From assembly GCF_006363895.1 (NCBI RefSeq), contig NZ_CP040953.1: a DNA stretch of 64,000 bases; one strand, given 5' to 3'. Source of the stretch: Methylopumilus universalis (GTDB lineage Bacteria; Pseudomonadota; Gammaproteobacteria; Burkholderiales; Methylophilaceae). Below the pieces are notes generated by a model. It was not told where the DNA came from and ran no database searches. It saw nothing but the letters and a program-made list of their open reading frames with translations. The position numbers were made by a program, and so were the translations under genes. Of the stretch, positions 43,511 to 51,624 are shown one piece after another; position 1 is the first letter of the stretch; every line of letters starts with the position of its first letter.

Positions 43511-43969
43511 ATGATTCAAATCAAAAAATCAAAAAAAGGCACTTTAGACGAATTTATTCTTCGCCCAAATCCATCTATGCCATGGAGAGTGATTAAAAAA
43601 ATATACCTTTTTTTCTTTATCTTTATTCTCATAATTTCCTTAATACTCTGTTACTTTGGATTATATCTAGCGATTCCTTTTTACGGCATTGAAGTTCTTT
43701 TGCTTGGATATGCTTTATATTTCACTTGTCTTAAAAGTACCTTTTATCAAATTATAAGAATCAGTTCCCGCTTAATTGAAATTAAAACTATTCAAGGGAA
43801 AAAAATAATTAGAGAGGAGTTTAATCGAGACTGGAGTAAATTTAGACTTGTGACAACATACTTTAATCGACCGAGCTATATAGTCATAAGCTCTCAGGGG
43901 AAAAATACTCGTATTGGAGATTTTTTATGCGAGAAAGAGCGCTTAGAATTGTTTAAAAAAATCTCATGA
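43511..43969 (+). CDS. DUF2244 family membrane protein
   Basis: A 152-residue protein with two adjacent membrane helices (about residues 29-48 and 52-72) and a cytosolic C-terminal domain. RPNPSMPWRVIKKIYLFF near the N-terminus and the ending GKNTRIGDFLCEKERLEL match DUF2244, frequently encoded next to coxB in proteobacteria and of unknown function. It starts 44 bases after the tRNA and 103 bases before coxB. A role in oxidase biogenesis is suggested only by its location. Confidence 0.85.
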   Translation: MIQIKKSKKGTLDEFILRPNPSMPWRVIKKIYLFFFIFILIISLILCYFGLYLAIPFYGIEVLLLGYALYFTCLKSTFYQIIRISSRLIEIKTIQGKKIIREEFNRDWSKFRLVTTYFNRPSYIVISSQGKNTRIGDFLCEKERLELFKKIS

Positions 43970-44072
43970 TTACAATTTTTCGTATTGATTTTAAAAAATC
44001 CTACTGATAACATGAGAAACATAAAATTTCAGTAAATATAGATCATTCGACTTTTACCGTAAGGAATAATAA

Positions 44073-45233
44073 ATGCATTTGAATAAAAGTATGGCTAGAT
44101 TTTTATCTAATTTCATAGTTATCGTCTCAGCACTATTCTTATTAAGCCCCGATATATTACATGCTGCTTGGGGTTTAAATATGAGAGAGGGAGCTACCCC
44201 TATAAGTCAAGATGTTTATAACATGCATATGACTTCTTTATATGTAGTCACTGTCATTGGTATTTTGGTGTTTGGCGTGATGTTTTGGTCGATATTCCAT
44301 CATCGTAAGTCGAAAGGCGTTAAACCAGCAAAATTTTCACATAGTACAACCGTTGAAGTAATTTGGACTCTTATACCTTTTGCTATCATTGTTGCATTGG
44401 CAATACCTGCAACTAAACTTCTTGCAAGGATGGATGACACTTCAAAATCTGAAATCACTATCAAAGCAACAGGGTATCAATGGAAATGGAAATATGACTA
44501 CATAGATGAGGATATTACTATTTACAGTAATTTGGCCGCTGATAGTGTTGATGCTAGCCAGAGGAATTCAGGTATTGATCCAAAGACTGCTGATAACTAT
44601 TTACTGAATACTGATACAGCTCTTGTACTTCCTGTTGGCAAAAAAATTAGAATTATGACTACAGCGAACGATGTTATACATGCTTGGTGGGTTCCTGATT
44701 TAGGTTGGAAAAGAGACGCTATCCCAGGATTCATTAATGATAACTGGACGGTAATTAATAAAGAAGGTGTTTATCGCGGACAGTGCGCTGAAATTTGCGG
44801 CAAAGGACATGGATATATGCCCATTGTAGTAAAGGCTGTTCCAGAAAAAGAATACTTAGCGTGGGTTCAAGAAACAAAACTTGCATTAAAGTCTAAAAAA
44901 GATAGTGGCGATAAAGAGCTTTCAATGGATGAGTTGAAGTCCAAAGGCGAAGCTGTCTATAAAGCAAATTGTCTAGCTTGTCATCAAGCAAATGGCCAAG
45001 GCATTAAAGGGGTATTCCCAGCGCTCGATGGAAGCCCAATTGCAACAGTTAAAACTCGTATTTCTGAACATATCCATCAGATTATCTATGGCAAAAATAA
45101 TATGCCTGCTTTTGGAGAGCAATTGTCGGATACAGATATTGCGGCAGTAGTAACTTACGAAAGAAATGTTTGGGGTAATAAAACAGGCGATATTATTCAG
45201 CCTAAAGATGTAGCAGCTAACAGAAAGAAATAA
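44073..45233 (+). CDS. coxB: Cytochrome c oxidase subunit II with fused cytochrome c domain
   Basis: Electron-entry subunit of a caa3-type terminal oxidase (386 residues). A signal peptide and two membrane helices (to about residue 110) precede the CuA cupredoxin domain, whose ligands are in GQCAEICGKGHGYM (about 236-249; C, C, H, M) plus His in HAWWVPDLG. The C-terminal cytochrome c domain has CLACH (about 299-303) and an axial Met in NNMPAFGEQLSD. The fused haem lets the enzyme take electrons from small cytochromes such as those at 8884 and 52546. First gene of the coxB-A-ctaG-C cluster. Confidence 0.96.
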   Translation: MHLNKSMARFLSNFIVIVSALFLLSPDILHAAWGLNMREGATPISQDVYNMHMTSLYVVTVIGILVFGVMFWSIFHHRKSKGVKPAKFSHSTTVEVIWTLIPFAIIVALAIPATKLLARMDDTSKSEITIKATGYQWKWKYDYIDEDITIYSNLAADSVDASQRNSGIDPKTADNYLLNTDTALVLPVGKKIRIMTTANDVIHAWWVPDLGWKRDAIPGFINDNWTVINKEGVYRGQCAEICGKGHGYMPIVVKAVPEKEYLAWVQETKLALKSKKDSGDKELSMDELKSKGEAVYKANCLACHQANGQGIKGVFPALDGSPIATVKTRISEHIHQIIYGKNNMPAFGEQLSDTDIAAVVTYERNVWGNKTGDIIQPKDVAANRKK

Positions 45234-45271
45234 TTTTAAATTTAATTTTTTAATTTAGGAAGATTTTAAGA

Positions 45272-46867
45272 ATGAGCACAATAGCACACGCTGATCACGA
45301 TCATCACGATCATAAGCCCACAGGCATTAAACGTTGGTTGTTTTCAACAAACCATAAAGACATAGGTACGATGTATCTCGTGTTTTCATTGATTATGTTC
45401 TTTATTGGCGGCGCAATGGCGATGGTTATTCGTGCAGAGTTATTTCAACCAGGGCTTCAGTTTGTAGACCCCCAATTTTATAACTCAATGGTTACTGTGC
45501 ATGCGCTTGTAATGATTTTCGGAGCTGTTATGCCTGCTGGGGTTGGTCTTGCTAATTGGATGATACCTATTATGATTGGCGCTCCGGACATGGCCCTTCC
45601 TCGTATGAATAATATGAGTTTTTGGATTATGCCTTTTGCTTTTGCACTTCTTTTAGGGACTTTATTTATGGAAGGTGGAGGCCCTGCAGGCGGCTGGACT
45701 ATGTACCCTCCTCTTGTTCTTCAAACAGGAAAAGCATTTCCGTATTTAATCTTTGCGGTTCATTTCTTAGGTATCTCATCTATTATGGGTGCAATTAATA
45801 TTATTGCGACAGTTTTCAACATGAGAGCGCCAGGTATGACATTAATGAGATTGCCTTTGTTTGTCTGGACTTGGGTGATTACAGCCTTTTTACTTATTGC
45901 CTCTATGCCAGTTTTAGCAGGTGCCGTAACAATGCTCTTAACAGATAAATATTTTGGTACAAGCTTTTTTAATGCTGCCGGTGGTGGCGACCCAGTATTG
46001 TTCCAGCATATTTTCTGGTTCTTCGGACATCCAGAAGTTTATATTTTAGCCCTACCAGCTTTCGGAATCGTATCTCAAATTATCCCGACTTTTGCTCGTA
46101 AGCCACTTTTCGGATATGCATCTATGGTTTACGCAACAGCATCAATTGCAATTCTTTCTTTCTTTGTATGGGCGCATCACATGTTTACAGTTGGGCTTCC
46201 TATCAACGGCGAATTATTTTTCATGTATGCAACGATGTTAATTGCTGTTCCGACAGGCGTAAAAGTATTTAATTGGGTAGCTACAATGTGGAGAGGCGCT
46301 ATGACTTTTGAGACTCCCATGCTATTTGCATTGGCATTTGTAATTTTATTTACGATTGGAGGCTTTTCAGGCCTTATGTTAGGCATTACGCCGGTTGACT
46401 TCCAATATCATGACACTTACTTTGTTGTAGCTCATTTCCATTATGTCTTATTAACAGGTGCAGTATTTGCTCTTATGGCCTCTGTTTATTATTGGCTTCC
46501 TAAATGGACAGGCAACATGTATGACGAGAAATTAGCTAAGGTACATTTCTGGTTATCGACCATTTTTGCAAATGTACTTTTCTTTCCACAACACTTTTTA
46601 GGTTTAGCCGGTATGCCAAGAAGAATTCCAGATTACAGTGTGCAGTTTGCAGATTTTAATATGGTTTCAAGCCTTGGTGGTTTTGCTTACGGCATTTCAC
46701 AATTGTTATTCGTATACATAGTTATCAAATGTGTTCTAGGCGGCAAAAAAGCTACAGGTCAAGTTTGGGAAGGCGCACGCGGTTTGGAGTGGACATTGAG
46801 CTCACCTCCGCCATACCATTCATTCACTAAGCCACCAAAAGTCACAAAAGCTTTAATGGACTATTAA
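45272..46867 (+). CDS. coxA: Cytochrome c oxidase subunit I
   Basis: Catalytic aa3 subunit (531 residues, 12 membrane helices) containing haem a and the haem a3-CuB centre. The CuB ligands are in FWFFGHPEVYILALPAFG (His-Pro-Glu-Val-Tyr, with the Tyr cross-linked to His) and WAHHMFTVG; haem a ligands include HDTYFVVAHFHYVL. The YFVVAHFHYVL and the K-channel Tyr are intact. The N-terminus has a His/Asp-rich stretch (HADHDHHDHK) before the conserved LFSTNHKDIG, common in betaproteobacteria. A small ORF overlaps its stop by one base. Confidence 0.98.
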   Translation: MSTIAHADHDHHDHKPTGIKRWLFSTNHKDIGTMYLVFSLIMFFIGGAMAMVIRAELFQPGLQFVDPQFYNSMVTVHALVMIFGAVMPAGVGLANWMIPIMIGAPDMALPRMNNMSFWIMPFAFALLLGTLFMEGGGPAGGWTMYPPLVLQTGKAFPYLIFAVHFLGISSIMGAINIIATVFNMRAPGMTLMRLPLFVWTWVITAFLLIASMPVLAGAVTMLLTDKYFGTSFFNAAGGGDPVLFQHIFWFFGHPEVYILALPAFGIVSQIIPTFARKPLFGYASMVYATASIAILSFFVWAHHMFTVGLPINGELFFMYATMLIAVPTGVKVFNWVATMWRGAMTFETPMLFALAFVILFTIGGFSGLMLGITPVDFQYHDTYFVVAHFHYVLLTGAVFALMASVYYWLPKWTGNMYDEKLAKVHFWLSTIFANVLFFPQHFLGLAGMPRRIPDYSVQFADFNMVSSLGGFAYGISQLLFVYIVIKCVLGGKKATGQVWEGARGLEWTLSSPPPYHSFTKPPKVTKALMDY

Positions 46868-46992
46868 TGGTAAAAAAAGCATTTCAAAATAATAATGAAT
46901 TAGTTAAAAAAAGAAATAAACGATTAGCTTTGATTCTAGGCTTAGTTGCTTTTTCTTTTTACGTAGGGTTTCTTCTAAGCAATATGAAATGA
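46867..46992 (+). CDS. Small cytochrome oxidase assembly-type membrane protein
   Basis: A 41-residue protein starting inside the coxA stop (TAATG) and overlapping the ctaG start (ATGA). It has a Lys/Asn-rich N-terminus and one membrane helix (LALILGLVAFSFYVGFLL). Tiny ORFs between coxA and ctaG are annotated in many betaproteobacteria as 'cytochrome oxidase small assembly protein'. Both overlaps show translational coupling, which supports real expression. Its mechanism is unknown. Confidence 0.8.
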   Translation: MVKKAFQNNNELVKKRNKRLALILGLVAFSFYVGFLLSNMK

Positions 46993-47534
46993 TTAAATTT
47001 GGCGGCATTAAGCGAACAACTGTTTATTTAACGCTGCTCACAGTTGTAATGTTTGGTTTTGGTTATGCACTTGTGCCTCTATATGATGTTTTTTGTGAAG
47101 TCACTGGGCTGAATGGAAAGACAGGACGTATATATAATGCAGAAGCGTCAAAGTTAGTTGTAGACAATCAACGATTTGTTACTATTCACTTTGATTCGAA
47201 TATAAATGGTAATTTAGCTTGGAAATTAAAAGCCGATCAAAAGTTTTTAAAGGTTAATCCAGGTAAATTTTATGTTGTAACCTATACCGTTGAAAATATG
47301 ATTAGTGAGGAAATCGTTGGGCAGGCAATACCAAGTGTTACGCCTCAAATTGCATCACTTTATTTAAAAAAGTCAGAGTGTTTTTGTTTTAGGAATCAAG
47401 TATTAAAGCCCGGTGAGAGTAAAAAACTTACTGTACGGTTTGAGGTAGATAAAGATATTCCTAAAAATGTGGAATCACTTACTCTTTCTTACACTTTTTT
47501 CAGAGCTTTGAAAGATGACAAAAAGGCAAGTTAA
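46989..47534 (+). CDS. ctaG: Cytochrome c oxidase assembly protein CtaG/Cox11
   Basis: Membrane-anchored copper chaperone that delivers copper to CuB of subunit I. The 181-residue protein has an N-terminal membrane helix (TVYLTLLTVVMFGFGYALVPLYDVFC) followed by a periplasmic beta-domain with the copper-binding motif SECFCFRNQVLKPGE (CxC). VTGLNGKTG and NPGKFYVVTYTVEN are also conserved. It overlaps the preceding small ORF by four bases and precedes coxC by 34 bases. Confidence 0.95.
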   Translation: MIKFGGIKRTTVYLTLLTVVMFGFGYALVPLYDVFCEVTGLNGKTGRIYNAEASKLVVDNQRFVTIHFDSNINGNLAWKLKADQKFLKVNPGKFYVVTYTVENMISEEIVGQAIPSVTPQIASLYLKKSECFCFRNQVLKPGESKKLTVRFEVDKDIPKNVESLTLSYTFFRALKDDKKAS

Positions 47535-47568
47535 GTAATTTTAATATATTAATAATTAAGGAAATTAT

Positions 47569-48441
47569 ATGGCAAGCAAAGATATCTATTTTGTTCCAGA
47601 GTCAAGCAAATGGCCAATAGTCGGCAGCCTTGCTCTCTTTACTACATTCGTAGGTTCAGCGATGTTATTAAATCAATCGCCCAATGCAAAATATGTCTTT
47701 ATTGCTGGCATAGCAGCAGTAATTTATATGTTTGCAGGATGGTTTTCAAATGTAATAGCTGAAAGTCTTTCAGGGAAATATAATAAACAAGTAGATATTA
47801 GCTTCAGAATGGGCATGGGCTGGTTTATTCTTTCAGAAGTTATGTTTTTTGCAGCTTTTTTTGGTGCGCTATTTTATGCTCGAGTATTATCTGTGCCTTG
47901 GCTTAGTGGTGAAGGTCATGGAGTAGTAACGCATCAGTTTTTATGGCCAGCATTTAAAGCATCTTGGCCTATGTCAGTGATGCCAAATCCAACCAATTTT
48001 ACGGTTTATAAGGACACTATCCCTGCATTTGGATTGCCCGCAGTTAATACCTTAATACTTTTAATAAGTGGGGTGACAGTTACATTTGCTCATTGGGCTT
48101 TAAAAAAAGCACAAAGAAATTATCTTAACATTTGGCTTGCTGTAACGGTCGCATTAGGTGCATTATTTGTGTACTTGCAAGCAACCGAGTATCACCATGC
48201 CTACACAGAATTAAGTTTAAAACTTAGCTCTGGAATATATGGATCTACATTTTTCTTGCTTACAGGATTCCATGGTTTTCATGTAACGATGGGAGCTGTT
48301 ATGTTAGCAGTGATTCTATTAAGATCAATTAAGGGACATTTTACAAAAAATGATCATTTTGCTTTTGAGGCTGTCGCTTGGTATTGGCACTTTGTGGATG
48401 TGGTTTGGCTAGGTTTGTTTATATTTGTATACTGGCTTTAA
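47569..48441 (+). CDS. coxC: Cytochrome c oxidase subunit III
   Basis: A 290-residue membrane subunit with about seven helices. Characteristic stretches are RMGMGWFILSEVMFFAAFFGALFYAR, HHAYTELSLKLSSGIYGSTFFLLTGFHGFHV and AWYWHFVDVVWLGLFIFVYWL at the C-terminus. Subunit III stabilises proton uptake and turnover of the oxidase. A good Shine-Dalgarno (AAGGAAA) is present. The gene ends the coxB-A-ctaG-C run, with a terminator directly downstream. Confidence 0.97.
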   Translation: MASKDIYFVPESSKWPIVGSLALFTTFVGSAMLLNQSPNAKYVFIAGIAAVIYMFAGWFSNVIAESLSGKYNKQVDISFRMGMGWFILSEVMFFAAFFGALFYARVLSVPWLSGEGHGVVTHQFLWPAFKASWPMSVMPNPTNFTVYKDTIPAFGLPAVNTLILLISGVTVTFAHWALKKAQRNYLNIWLAVTVALGALFVYLQATEYHHAYTELSLKLSSGIYGSTFFLLTGFHGFHVTMGAVMLAVILLRSIKGHFTKNDHFAFEAVAWYWHFVDVVWLGLFIFVYWL

Positions 48442-48453
48442 TCTAGCACATTT

Positions 48454-48483
48454 AAAAAGCGCTATATTTATAGCGCTTTTTTA
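48454..48483. terminator. Terminator after coxC, bidirectional
   Basis: AGCGCTATA / TATAGCGCT with a short loop, flanked by an A run and a T run, directly between coxC and the convergent DUF2909 gene. The T run ends at the DUF2909 stop. Confidence 0.9.
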
Positions 48484-48485
48484 TT

Positions 48486-48704
48486 TCACATGCCATGAGG
48501 ATGGATCAGGCCAGAATAAAATCCATAAAAAAGTAAGAAGAATAAAAGAAGAGAAAGGCCAACTCTAAAGGAAAGCGATGTAACCATTCTGTTAGAATTC
48601 TTTTTTTTATCTTTGATTAGAAAGAAAAGCCCACCCGAAAGGGATAGAAGTATAAATAATAGAATTGCTATTACAAGAATCTTAAATAATAATTCACCGC
48701 TCAT
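48486..48704 (-). CDS. DUF2909 twin-transmembrane protein
   Basis: A 72-residue protein with two membrane helices (LLFKILVIAILLFILLSLSGGLFFLI and SLSFRVGLSLLLFFLLFYGFYSG) joined by a Lys-rich loop. The pattern fits DUF2909, a small family regularly found between coxC and the SURF1 gene in betaproteobacteria, as here. Function unknown; an assembly role for the oxidase is inferred from context. It is divergent from the SURF1 gene, with just 26 bases between start codons. Confidence 0.85.
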   Translation of the reverse strand: MSGELLFKILVIAILLFILLSLSGGLFFLIKDKKKNSNRMVTSLSFRVGLSLLLFFLLFYGFYSGLIHPHGM

Positions 48705-48730
48705 AAAATAACCTTGTCTTCAATATAATT

Positions 48731-49468
48731 TTGAAATTTTCAATCTATAACATAAGTTTTAATTATAAGTTATTACCTACTCTGATATTTATTATATTTT
48801 TTACCCTTTTTATTAAATTAGGGTTCTGGCAGATGGACCGTGCCGATCAAAAAAAGATAATTAATATGGCGTTTGTCGAAAGACAAAATCAGCCGCCAAC
48901 ACATTTAAATAAAGAAACTATCCAAATGCCAATAAAGGATATTATTTGGCACCACGTTACTTTGAGTGGGGAGTTTTTAAATGATAAGAATATTATTCTA
49001 GACAATCAAATTCGTGAAGAAAAAGCAGGCTTTCTCATTTATACCCCTTTTAAAATTTTAAATTCTAATAAAATTATCTTAATTAATAGGGGCTGGTACC
49101 CTCTAACTAATTCAAGAAAAGATATTCCTGATATACCCCCTATTAAAGAGATGCAAACAATTGAAGGCCAAGTTAGTCAAATGCCCTCTTCTGGTATTTC
49201 ACTAGGAAAAGTAGTAACTGAAAAATTAAATGAGTCGTCTTTTAGGCTTCAGAAGATGGATTATGAAGTTTTAAGCTCTTTAATAAGCAAAGATTTAATG
49301 GGATATGAAGTTAAACTCAGAAAACCGATTTTTGATAAGACTTATGTTGTAGATTCAGGTATCCCAGTCCCGGACAGTGATAAAAATTACGGTTATGCAT
49401 TTCAGTGGTTTGCGATGGCATTTACTCTTTTCATTATTTTTATAAGATTAGGCGTAAAAAAGAAATGA
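48731..49468 (+). CDS. SURF1 family cytochrome oxidase biogenesis protein
   Basis: Protein of 245 residues with membrane helices near both ends and the SURF1 fold between (conserved LGFWQMDRADQKK, then DNQIREEKAGFLIYTPF and LINRGW). SURF1 proteins help insert haem A in subunit I. No ATG or GTG precedes the first membrane helix, so the start is taken as TTG at 48731; other non-ATG starts nearby (ATT at 48728) cannot be excluded. The stop overlaps the following Sco-like gene's ATG (ATGA). Confidence 0.9.
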   Translation: MKFSIYNISFNYKLLPTLIFIIFFTLFIKLGFWQMDRADQKKIINMAFVERQNQPPTHLNKETIQMPIKDIIWHHVTLSGEFLNDKNIILDNQIREEKAGFLIYTPFKILNSNKIILINRGWYPLTNSRKDIPDIPPIKEMQTIEGQVSQMPSSGISLGKVVTEKLNESSFRLQKMDYEVLSSLISKDLMGYEVKLRKPIFDKTYVVDSGIPVPDSDKNYGYAFQWFAMAFTLFIIFIRLGVKKK

Positions 49469-50052
49469 TATTAAGTGATATTTTTAAGTCACGGTTAAAA
49501 CTAATTGGCATTGTATTGTTATTTGTTATGCCTGTAGTTTATGCATGGTATTTAGTTTTTTTTACAAACTACAAAATGCATACAAAAGGAGTAGAGCATG
49601 GGCTCTTGATTAGTCCAATTATTCAGGTTGGTGATTTCGAGTTATTTGAACCGATAAGCCACGAAAAATATCAATTAATTGGCAAATGGACATTAGTTTC
49701 CTTCGTGGAAAATAAATGTGAGAAGGCGTGTGAATTTCAATTATATGAGTTAAGACAAATTTGGCTTGCATTAGGTAAAGATGGCAATAAAATTCAAAGG
49801 CTAGCAATAGTTAAAGATAAAAATTTAATTTCATCTGAACAGATTAAATTGAGCCAAGGCCACCTCTTTTTGAAAGATGATAAAGATTTAAAAGATAGAC
49901 TAAATAGTCGGATTAAATCTTACCCCGCCTTTGATAGCGAGTCTATCTATTTGATAGATCCTTATGGTAATTTGATGATGCAATATAAAAAAGGAACGAA
50001 TCCATCTGGAATAATTAAAGATCTAGAACGATTAATAAGAATTTCAAAATAA
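49465..50052 (+). CDS. Sco-like membrane-anchored protein in the oxidase cluster
   Basis: A 195-residue protein with one N-terminal membrane helix (about residues 11-33) and a thioredoxin-like periplasmic domain. I chose the ATG at 49465, overlapping the SURF1 stop; the longer frame (49405) is not needed. A CxxxC pair (Cys85 and Cys89, in ENKCEKACEF) is in the position of the copper-binding motif of Sco1/SenC, but the usual Pro after the second Cys is missing. Homologues at this site in betaproteobacteria are often called 'cytochrome c oxidase subunit I', which this is not. A CuA maturation role is likely. Confidence 0.75.
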   Translation: MILSDIFKSRLKLIGIVLLFVMPVVYAWYLVFFTNYKMHTKGVEHGLLISPIIQVGDFELFEPISHEKYQLIGKWTLVSFVENKCEKACEFQLYELRQIWLALGKDGNKIQRLAIVKDKNLISSEQIKLSQGHLFLKDDKDLKDRLNSRIKSYPAFDSESIYLIDPYGNLMMQYKKGTNPSGIIKDLERLIRISK

Positions 50053-50547
50053 TTAGGAATCTAGATGCTTTTTCAAAAGAGCATTTAATTTATTAAAATC
50101 TAATTCTCCTATGACTTTATCAATGATTTTTCCATTTTTATCAATTAGTATTGAAGTTGGCGTAAGACGAATGTTCTCAAATGATTGTGCAATTTGGCCA
50201 TCAATGTCTAGCACAACAGGAAAAGGGATTTTATTCTTTTGAGTAAAATTTAAGACATGATTTGGCGGGTCATAACTCATAGATATAGCGATAATTTCCA
50301 AACCTTGCCCTCTGAATTGATTATAAGTAGCAGCTAGACCTGGCATTTCTTTGATACATCCTGGACAGTCGGTTGCCCAAAAATTGATGATTGTAAAATT
50401 GTTTTTAACTTGATAAAGCTGGAAAGCTTCACCGGTAATTGAAGTAACCCGAATCTCAGGAACTTTTTTATTTGCAGTTAATGACAAAAAAAATAAGACT
50501 AAAAGAGCTAATAAAACGAATAATAGCCAGAGAGATTTTTTTGTCAT
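50053..50547 (-). CDS. TlpA/ResA-like thiol-disulfide oxidoreductase, membrane-anchored
   Basis: A 164-residue protein with an N-terminal anchor (LWLLFVLLALLVLFFLSL) and a thioredoxin domain containing the active site WATDCPGC (Cys61, Cys64), with cis-Pro further along (RLTPTSILID). Such reductants act in cytochrome c maturation or keep Sco and CuA cysteines reduced. It runs against the surrounding plus-strand genes, its stop codon abutting that of the Sco-like gene with no bases between. Family is sure; role in oxidase assembly is inference. Confidence 0.88.
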   Translation of the reverse strand: MTKKSLWLLFVLLALLVLFFLSLTANKKVPEIRVTSITGEAFQLYQVKNNFTIINFWATDCPGCIKEMPGLAATYNQFRGQGLEIIAISMSYDPPNHVLNFTQKNKIPFPVVLDIDGQIAQSFENIRLTPTSILIDKNGKIIDKVIGELDFNKLNALLKKHLDS

Positions 50548-50567
50548 AATTGGGTGAATGTTATAAT
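50541..50567 (+). promoter_or_regulatory. Candidate extended -10 promoter for ctaA-ctaB
   Basis: TGTTATAAT (50559-50567) is a perfect extended -10; TTGTCA (50541-50546) is a partial -35 at a short 15-base spacing. The -35 lies inside the start region of the divergent TlpA-like gene. Confidence 0.5.
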
Positions 50568-50637
50568 TCTTTCATAGTAATGGAATTATCTCTTATGAGT
50601 CTAATCGATATTATTATAAATTTATAGAAATTTAATT

Positions 50638-51624
50638 ATGAATCTTTTTAAAAAAATTACTTTATTTACAACAATTATGACATTTTGTTTAATTGTTCTA
50701 GGCGCCTACGTAAGGCTATCCGATGCTGGTTTAGGTTGCCCAGATTGGCCAGGATGTTTTGGCACGCTAACAGTGCCAGAAAGCCAATTGGCTATTGAAA
50801 AAGCCCAACATACTTTTCCAGATCAGGTTATAGAGAATGACAAAGCTTGGAAAGAAATGGTTCATAGATATGTAGCAGGCCTATTGGGGCTTTTAATTTT
50901 ATCGATTGCATATTTGGCTTATAAAAATAAAAAATCACTTAAAGTGAACATCTTTGTTCCTTACAGTCTTCTGGGTATTGTATTTTTTCAAGCTATGTTA
51001 GGAATGCTTACAGTTACACTTTTACTCAAGCCTATTATTGTTAGCGCGCATTTAATAGGGGGTATGGCAACTTTAGCTATACTTACCTATCTAAGCTACG
51101 AACATTTCAACAAAAATTCAAAATTAATTCTAAAGAAAAGCCTAATTTTTTATATGGCAAGGTTTGGCCTTATTCTGATTTTTATGCAAATATTTTTAGG
51201 TGGTTGGACAAGCACTAATTATGCTGGTCTCGCTTGTACAGATTTTCCGACCTGCCATGGCCAATGGATTCCTGAAATGGACTTTAAGAATGCGTTTAAT
51301 ATTTTCAGAAATCTAGGTCAAACTTCTGAAGGGGCTCCAATTAGCATTAACGCACTGCATGCAATTCAATGGATACACAGAGTAGGCGCTATAACTGTAG
51401 TTATTTATTTTGGCTATTTATCTTATGCATTGATGAAATATAAACAATTGAGATTTGAAGCAATCCTTCTATTAATTATACTGGCAGCCCAATTTTTTAT
51501 TGGAATCGCTAACTTGATTCTTCATCTCCCAATGGTCTTAGCTGTTAGTCATAATCTAACAGCAGCTTTACTAGTTGTCATAATAACAATATTAAATTCA
51601 AAAATTAAAAAACAATATGCTTAG
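50638..51624 (+). CDS. ctaA: Haem A synthase (COX15/CtaA family)
   Basis: Membrane enzyme of 328 residues and eight helices that oxidises the C8 methyl group of haem O to the formyl group of haem A. The His ligands of the two haem-binding halves are in MVHRYVAGLLGLL, SAHLIGGMATL, IQWIHRVGAITVV and AVSHNLTAALLVV. The paired cysteines in LGCPDWPGCFG and ACTDFPTCHG (redox pairs of the type 2 form) are present. ctaB begins within the last 8 bases. Confidence 0.96.
   Translation: MNLFKKITLFTTIMTFCLIVLGAYVRLSDAGLGCPDWPGCFGTLTVPESQLAIEKAQHTFPDQVIENDKAWKEMVHRYVAGLLGLLILSIAYLAYKNKKSLKVNIFVPYSLLGIVFFQAMLGMLTVTLLLKPIIVSAHLIGGMATLAILTYLSYEHFNKNSKLILKKSLIFYMARFGLILIFMQIFLGGWTSTNYAGLACTDFPTCHGQWIPEMDFKNAFNIFRNLGQTSEGAPISINALHAIQWIHRVGAITVVIYFGYLSYALMKYKQLRFEAILLLIILAAQFFIGIANLILHLPMVLAVSHNLTAALLVVIITILNSKIKKQYA

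Noticed and set aside
45272..45320. His/Asp-rich N-terminus of CoxA as a new metal-binding motif
   Set aside because: Similar His-rich leaders occur in many betaproteobacterial CoxA proteins, so it is not distinctive.
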